Below, in pieces: positions 58,387 to 64,000 of a stretch of 64,000 bases of DNA. Source of the stretch: Adiantum capillus-veneris (Eukaryota > Streptophyta > Polypodiopsida > Polypodiales > Pteridaceae). Every line of letters begins with the position of its first letter. Within the stretch, counting starts at the first letter, position 1. The notes beneath the pieces are model-generated. The model was not told where the DNA came from, ran no database searches, and saw only the letters and a list, made by a program, of their open reading frames with translations. Location of the stretch: the NCBI GenBank assembly GCA_014529385.2, contig CM043952.1, positions 61,394,119 through 61,458,118 of the forward strand, in the 5' to 3' direction. The translations under genes and the position numbers were made by a program.

Positions 58387-58876
58387 TGGCACAGAACCGG
58401 CCCTTGGTGAATCTGTAATGTTCAATATCTTGGCAACTAGGACTCTGATTGCTGATCTAAAAAGACCAATGCACTCTACAAAGTGAGCACTTCAGGACCA
58501 TGCATTCCCTTCATCTCAAACCTCTCAGCTGGCAGTTGCCCAATCCAGTACAGATCCGCTATCAACTTTAACTTCAAACTGCCATAACTTCTTCACCATA
58601 GCTCCAATCGACAAGCCATAAATACAGGTTGGTAAAGCACTTCAAGCACTGCAATTCTATATCATAAACTCCCATCTATTCTCACTTCAAGAATACTCTT
58701 TTTTAGCATCATTAAGGCATTTGTTGGCCCTTTAAAGCCGCATCTGGCATGCATTAATCGTAAAACTAGCTTGTTAGCAAACCCTAAATACTGATCATTA
58801 ATTAGGTAAGCTTTAATTAAGCTCAATGTGCATCTTCTTGGTATCTTTCTTAGCATGTGAGCAGAGCTGCACGACA
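58387..58876 (-). repeat. 3' LTR of Gypsy 3
   Basis: On - it runs from TGTCGTGCAGCTCTG to GGTTCTGTGCCA, 490 bp with TG and CA ends. It directly follows a polypurine tract. The right-hand partner is not in the window. Confidence 0.8.
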
Positions 58877-58890
58877 TCCACCCCCTCTAA
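58877..58890 (-). promoter_or_regulatory. Polypurine tract of Gypsy 3
   Basis: On -, ttagagggggtgga immediately before the LTR start. Confidence 0.85.
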
Positions 58891-58923
58891 ATCTGCATAG
58901 CCTCCGGTCTGTTCCAACTACAC

Positions 58924-60161
58924 TTAAGAAGCATCATCAAGAGCATCATCAAACTCATCATCTGATGCATACATAGTATTATCTTCAAGAGGTTGATATG
59001 TGTTGAAATCTTCTATATTAATCTCACCTTCTCATTGCTTAAACAACTTAACTCTTTTTCCTCCAAAAGGCACGTTGAGCTCAGTGCCATCCAACTCACA
59101 TAACTCATTTGTCGCATTATCATAAACATGAAGTACTACATATGGTCCAAACCATCGTTTAACCATCTTTCACATAGCAGTGTACTTGCTCTCTAGGCTA
59201 CTATCATATACAAGGACCCAATCCCCATCTTTAATAGCATGAGGTCGTAGTCTCTGCTTACCATCAAATGCTTCTTTATTCTTTAACCTTGCTTCCTTAA
59301 GCTTCACTTTAGCCTGTTCAATATCTTCCTGGCGCCTTTCAAGTTGGCAAATGTGCAAAGCAAGAAAATAGTTTGTATACATACCTTCTTCCCATGGCAT
59401 TATGGTCCAAGAAATAACCGCTTCCTCTGTAGGCATAATGGTTTTTGCCCATACATTAGCTCAAATGGCATAAACCTATAACAGAACTATGTGTAGTTCG
59501 ATCAGCCCATAAAGAAAATGGTAGGAGTTTAGGCCAATCACCAATATGTCCCTAGCATGCCTTTGCTAAAGCTTTAACAATAGGTGGATGCCCTCTTTCA
59601 CTTTTACCATTATCCGCTGGATTGTATGCAATAGTGAGAGCTAATTTAATACCTGGAAATAACATCCTCAATCAAGAACTTGCATACATAACTGGAAGCT
59701 TTGGTACACAAAGCTCTGTCTTCCACCTGATTAGTAAGATCTTCTCTGGCAAGAATAATGTAGCGCATCTGCCAAACACCTATGGGCATGGTAATCACGT
59801 CCACCACCCACTTGTAGTGCATAGCTAGTGGATAGGTGGGATGCAATCCATCTCGATGTCGCACATTAGAATAATGTTGGCATATTAAGCATGTCTCCAT
59901 AAACTGAGCCTTATCTTTATACATACCTTTCCACCAATAATGATCCTTAATCTTGACAAAAGTTGCCCAGACTCCTCTATGTCCAGCCCATAAACTTTCA
60001 TGAAATTTTTTGATAACTTGTTGTTGAGTCACTTTATCACAAACAACCCATTGTGGTACCCCTCCATGTCGCTTTGGTTGCTTCCATAAATGTCCATCCT
60101 CAAAAATAGTCGTAACACTTCTTTCTGATCCTTTTATACCCTTGATCCGTCCACCCTTCAT
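58924..60161 (-). pseudogene. Gypsy 3 integrase
   Basis: The zinc module is intact: FHESLWAGHRGV, HYWWKGMYKDKA, CLICQ (about 59860-60010). The core starts WVVDVITMPIGVWQMRYIIL (first catalytic Asp, about 59800) and is disrupted around 59640. Beyond it are KAKVKLKEARLKNKEAFD and VLVYDSSLESKY (59436-59170), then RWFGPYVVLHVYDNATNELC (GPY/F-type module, about 59090-59150) and an acidic end. No chromodomain is evident after the GPY/F module. Confidence 0.88.
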
Positions 60162-60651
60162 GCTTAGTAAGAGTGCTAAGGTAGCAACCGATCAAAAGCC
60201 ACTCTCCATCATAGAACTCCTCGGAAAATACCTCAAAAATATGAGCAATATTACCACAACTTGCATGTAGATAAGAAGACGTGTAGAACTTCAGGCCAAC
60301 ATCATCACTTGTGGTCAGCATCTCTTCTTCATCTTCAAACCTAGCTCTTGATAACATATCTGCAATAGGATTATATATGCGTGCAATATGACCAACTTCA
60401 AGGTAAAGAGACTTAATATAGGCTATCCATCGCAGCATAGCAATGTTCAGAGTGGAGCAGTTTGCAATCATCCCTATCAGTGGCAAGAAATCTGTCTCTA
60501 CCACAACTGAAGCTCCAATAAAATATTCTTTATCAGACCTTAGAGAAGTAGAAATGCCCCAAAGTTCTCTCTTAACCTGTGGGTAACCTCGTTGACAAGC
60601 ATTGAGCACCTTTGCTTTAAATTGAATTGCATACCTACGTCCTTCATCATC
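60100..60651 (-). pseudogene. Gypsy 3 RNase H
   Basis: ACQRGYPQVKRELWGI, ASVVVETDFLPLIGMI, MLRWIAYIKSLYLEVGHIA and IADMLSRARFE (60609-60300) are RNase H motifs of Gypsy type. The frame follows VILTIDTSPTCIGWAVG at the end of the RT segment. Confidence 0.88.
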
Positions 60652-61650
60652 TTAACCTACAGCCCACCCAATACATGTCGGGCTAGTGTCAATTGTTAAA
60701 ATTACTGGCCTTCCACATTTGTAGTAAACCTTCCTCAAGGTAGGAGCCTCGAAAAGCATTTGTTTTAGCTTCTTAATAGCCTTCGTATGGACTTCTTCCC
60801 AAAAAAACCTCTTTTCTTTCCTTAGCAATTGATAAAGTACCTCTAGAACATGAGAAAACTGTGGCAACCAAATAAGGTAGAATACACATGCACCCAGAAA
60901 CCGACAAACTTTAGTAACTAAAGAGCACGTTTCCTTCATCTTTTGGATAGCTTCAACTTTAGCTGAACTCGGCCTTCTATCTTTTGGATTGCACATATGC
61001 CCCACAATTAGAACATCTTTAGCACCAAAAGTTAATTTTTGCCCTGAAAGTATTAAGTTAACTTCTTCAAGCCTGGACAAAATAGCATCACAGTCATCAA
61101 TATGTTGAGCAACAAACTGTCGGCACCCCTCTGATCTTTTACCTCATCATTTGAGACTTTCTCACATCCTTTAATTGATAGATCATCAATAAAAGGCATG
61201 GTAACATGAGGGTTGAAAGTCCCTTAATATCTTATTCATGTCATTCATCATATGAGCTAAAAAAGTAGTAGCACCCTATGGCAGAGTGCACATCCTTACC
61301 AACCCGTGAGGTAAACGCATCATAGTAAGATCCCCGATCTCCAAAGATAACTGAAATTGATCATATCCAAAGTAAAGATCATCCATAGAGTAAATTGATC
61401 TACCTGCAAAGACCTGAAAAAATTCATCCACAATTGGGCCAGTACCCACATTACGGATTGTTACCTTGTTAACGGGTTGCATGTCCTGTATGAACCTTAA
61501 AGTACCATTTTTCTTTCGAACAGTGAACCATATGTTGCATGTCTTGTATTAACCTTAAAGTACCATTTTTCTCTGGAATAGTGAACCATCTGCTGCATGA
61601 ACTGTATGAACCTTAAAGTACCATTTTTATTTGGAATAGTGAACCTCAAT
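60652..61650 (-). pseudogene. Gypsy 3 reverse transcriptase
   Basis: Segments are GTLRFIQDMQPVNKVTIRN (about 61450-61510), YSMDDLYFGYDQFQLSLE (about 61350-61400), MMRLPHGLVRMCTLP and, after a decayed stretch that should hold the catalytic Asp pair (61260-61100), LEEVNLILSGQKLTFG, GHMCNPKDRRPSSAKVEAI and RFLGACVFYLIW (61080-60860). The catalytic box near 61180 reads MPFIDDLSIK-like (two Asp kept) in a shifted frame. A 58-bp triplication at its N-terminal end breaks the frame. Confidence 0.85.
61477..61650. repeat. 58-bp triplication inside the Gypsy 3 RT coding region
   Basis: Units at 61477, 61535 and 61593 each contain gtatgaaccttaaagtacca (variant in the second). They encode the TLRFIQDMQ segment on -, repeated three times. 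Confidence 0.9.
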
Positions 61651-62043
61651 TGGAGTATGGTGCACATCATGGCTCCAAAATTGCCATTTGTATCTTCTCA
61701 TTAAACAAATCAATAAGCTTTGGCAAGTGAGGTTTAGGAACTGGAATGGGACATAAGCTCCATGGCATGTGAGGAATAGTTAATATAACCATAGGTGAAA
61801 TAACACTTGGATCCATAGGTAAAATCACATCATCTGGTTCAAGCACATCATATCCCTACAATTCACTTTGAATACTTGAAACATATTGTTTCTCCCACTT
61901 AGGTGAATTATTAAATTTCCTATAAGATACGGAACCCTCAAATATCAATTCCAAAAATCCTAAAGAGAAGGTTTCTCTTTGCAAGAACTTCTCCTCACTT
62001 TTGCCACCATAGTCCCGCTTTATAGTGGCACCCCAAGAAAATC
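61651..62043 (-). pseudogene. Gypsy 3 protease-RT linker
   Basis: No domain is recognised. Short frames on - such as LIDLFNEKIQMAILEP and PHMPWSLCPIPVPKPH suggest decayed polyprotein sequence. Confidence 0.5.
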
Positions 62044-62682
62044 CTAAGAAAATCTGCGTTCTTTGAACTCTTTGCGTATATTTGGCATTGAATGATCACG
62101 TAAACTATCATTGTCCTTAGCATAGTCAACACATACATTCAAAAATTGAACCACTTTCTTACCATCTCGGCTCTTAACCGTGGCATAGGCCGAGCCATCA
62201 TCTAGCACCTTGGTTTCCATTTGCACAGCCATAATGTAGGGCTGTCCCAAAATCAATGGGTAGGAGGAATGCTCCTGTGTAAAGAAGTTTTGTTAATCAC
62301 ATACATCCCCAATAGTTACCTTGATGTTTGCACATGCACCATAAAGATCGCCTAGAAGCATGTTGGCAGCTCGTATCCGCCAACCATGGTCCACATCAAT
62401 AGGCCACTTCCTCTTCTGGTGCAAACTCTTTGCCATAAGATTGATTTTTGAACCATGGTGTATAAGGGCTAAGATCAGCTCCTCAATGTCGCCAAGCTTT
62501 ACCATAGTTTTGATCGTTGCTCTTGCCCAATGAGTGCTTGAAAAATGACTCTTGGGTATATTTTCATCATCTTCCCCATCATTAAATGCACGTTTCTTTC
62601 TTGGGGTACAATCCGGTTTGAAATCACCACATATCAACTCTTCTTCTTCAAGATCTGCCAAATATTCTTTATAATCATTCAA
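62044..62682 (-). pseudogene. Gypsy 3 aspartic protease region
   Basis: LALIHHGSKINLMAKSL (about 62430-62480) stands where Gypsy proteases have D-x-G-S/A, so the catalytic Asp is replaced by His. It is followed by WRIRAANMLLGDLYGACANI and, in the next segment, MILGQPYIMAVQMETKVLDDG (62256-62190, the I-L-G strand). The acidic upstream part (DYKEYLADLEEEELICGD) precedes the domain. Confidence 0.8.
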
Positions 62683-62718
62683 AATTTCTTCAATGTGTCA
62701 AACCACTTGGCTCTTAAT

Positions 62719-63900
62719 TTATTTTGTCTCTTGCTCACTCAATATCTGTCGTTGCCTTTTGATAATATCGATGATCTCCTTATGGAACTCGCGCTTGGCA
62801 ATTCCCAGAATATCACCCAATATGAGCTCCACTTTACTATTTAGGATATGCTCTTCAAAAACCTTCTTGAGATCTTTAGCCAATTCAATATCAGATTTAA
62901 GCTTATACAAGGGTCCCTTAGGCTTACCTTGCTTTTTGTCCTTTGGTGCCTCATCCATAACCACTGCGGGAGTGGGCTTAGGAGCATGCCCTTCCTCTTT
63001 CTTGCTATTGGATATCGTTGGCCTTTTTGATGTCCCAACAACATCTTTATCCCTTTTTCACTTCTCTTTCACCATACTTCATTGGCTTGAGCTTTAGCAA
63101 TGAATGCATATACTGAAAGAGAATCTACTGGATTGGTCCACCCAATAGTTTCTTGAATTGAATTCCCTACCTGTCATAACTTCCAATACATTACCTTATC
63201 TGCTTCTACTATCTTTAAATCATACGGCCATAGTTGGCCCTTTGCACTTGTACCTTGATCATCTCCCTTACCACAAACCTGCAACCCATATGTAGCTACT
63301 TCCACAAGAGCAACATTATGTTGTATTTCTTCCACTAGCTTCTTCATGCTGCCCCTGCCAAAGTTTAAGCGGAGCATCTCTCCTATTCCTAAGATGAATC
63401 TTCTTATCTTTCCAGAAAACCACATTCTCCTTGTAAGCTTCATCAAAGGCATCACACTCTTTCACATACCTATGGTCTTCACGCACCACATGCATCGATT
63501 ATCCCAATTTTTACGTGGTGACTGTTGTTGCTTAGGTTCGGAAGTAGACACCTTTGCAGCTAACCCTTCAAATTTAACAGTTTTGAAATTTAAATTCAGC
63601 TCTTGAATACCTTTTACCAAATCGTCGAGAACAGGCCCCTCCACCTTGGGTACTGTCGAGGGTGATTTCTCTTTGCTCTCAACTTTAACATCATCTATTA
63701 CCTCTACCACGATCTGCTTGTCAACTCGCTTCTGTCATTTTACAATCATATTCATCGCTTCAGCGACTATTTTCCAATCATTTGTCAATCCCAATTCTCT
63801 TGTCGGGTCCTCCAATAATTGCACCAAATTCTTTTGAATTCATGGATCAACAGCTTAAATAAACAATTCCACCTTCTAATCCTTGAAGGAACATTGTTAG
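62719..63900 (-). pseudogene. Gypsy 3 gag C-terminal region with Cys-rich motif
   Basis: From 63710 the frame gives VEVIDDVKVESKEKSPSTVP, then NWDNRCMWCVKTIGM-stop-KECDAF (63500-63455), a knuckle-like Cys cluster broken by one stop. It continues with ENVVFWKDKKIHL (63455-63174) and, after shifts, a Lys-rich region (62964-62719). The gag start is beyond the decayed sequence near 63900 or outside the window. Confidence 0.65.
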
Positions 63901-64000
63901 GCTGATGACAACTGATCAAACTTCTTCTCAAATTTTTGTAACAGCTCTTGTGTAGATAAATTTTTACTCTTCTTGTGCACCAACTTCATAAAACTCTGTC

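Larger units (their letters stand above)
58387..64000 (-). mobile_element. Decayed Ty3/Gypsy element on minus strand, incomplete at the window edge (Gypsy 3)
   Basis: From right to left: gag-like and knuckle region (63900-62719), protease (62682-62044), RT (about 61650-60900), RNase H (to 60100), integrase (60161-58924), polypurine tract (58877-58890) and 3' LTR (58387-58876). The order defines Ty3/Gypsy. The RT wording differs strongly from Gypsy 1, so it is a different lineage. The 5' LTR and gag start are outside the window. Stops and shifts are frequent. Confidence 0.9.

Overview
The window is repeat-dominated plant nuclear DNA. I see no intact host gene, no rRNA or tRNA gene and no CRISPR. 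Nearly every coding stretch belongs to a transposable element: LINEs with a DUF4283-like ORF1, Ty1/Copia elements primed by initiator tRNA-Met, Ty3/Gypsy elements (one primed by tRNA-Asp), a CACTA/tnp2-like transposase and an unfamiliar DDE-like transposase. Broken PPR motifs occur three times. The mix of element types (the Gypsy 1 and Gypsy 3 types and the DDE-like gene) together with PPR debris suggests a large-genome non-seed vascular plant such as a fern or lycophyte. That is recollection and inference; the sequence does not prove it.

Layout. 1-738 is unrecognised sequence with a (CT)n array. 752-4632 is a 5'-truncated LINE bounded by a perfect 14-bp target duplication. 4647-6600 is unrecognised. 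6674 to about 17210 is a decayed Ty3/Gypsy element on + (Gypsy 1) with an unusual order: RT, RNase H, two integrase zinc modules, integrase core, an aspartic protease-like domain, a long spacer, a large extra ORF, polypurine tract, LTR. 17640-19081 is the 5' half of a LINE on -. 20640-39242 is a split DDE-like transposase gene on + with a small convergent two-exon gene on - and element-specific palindromes. It is interrupted by a 14-kb LTR element (21592-35667, on -) that carries gag and protease but no RT or integrase. That element was in turn hit by a young Copia (24264-29444, on +). Both nested insertions have perfect 5-bp target duplications (aggtg and acaag), so the order of events can be read exactly.

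39698-43685 is a decayed Copia (+) with an internal gag duplication and a 475-bp antisense Gypsy integrase patch. 43686 to about 45010 is a deleted Copia on -. 45505-50230 is a tnp2-like transposase region on - followed by an intron-rich degenerate gene. 52003-52190 is a PPR fragment and 52538 onwards a lone Copia LTR. 53300-55490 holds several tandem repeats. 55573-58386 is a 1.4-kb tandem duplication, each copy with an antisense PPR fragment. 58387-64000 is a second Gypsy type on - (Gypsy 3) that runs off the window.

Almost all genes here are pseudogenes with stops and frameshifts. The youngest element is the Copia at 24264-29444: its LTRs differ at about 4 of 277 positions, and its reading frame has one stop, one frameshift and a substitution at the third integrase catalytic position.
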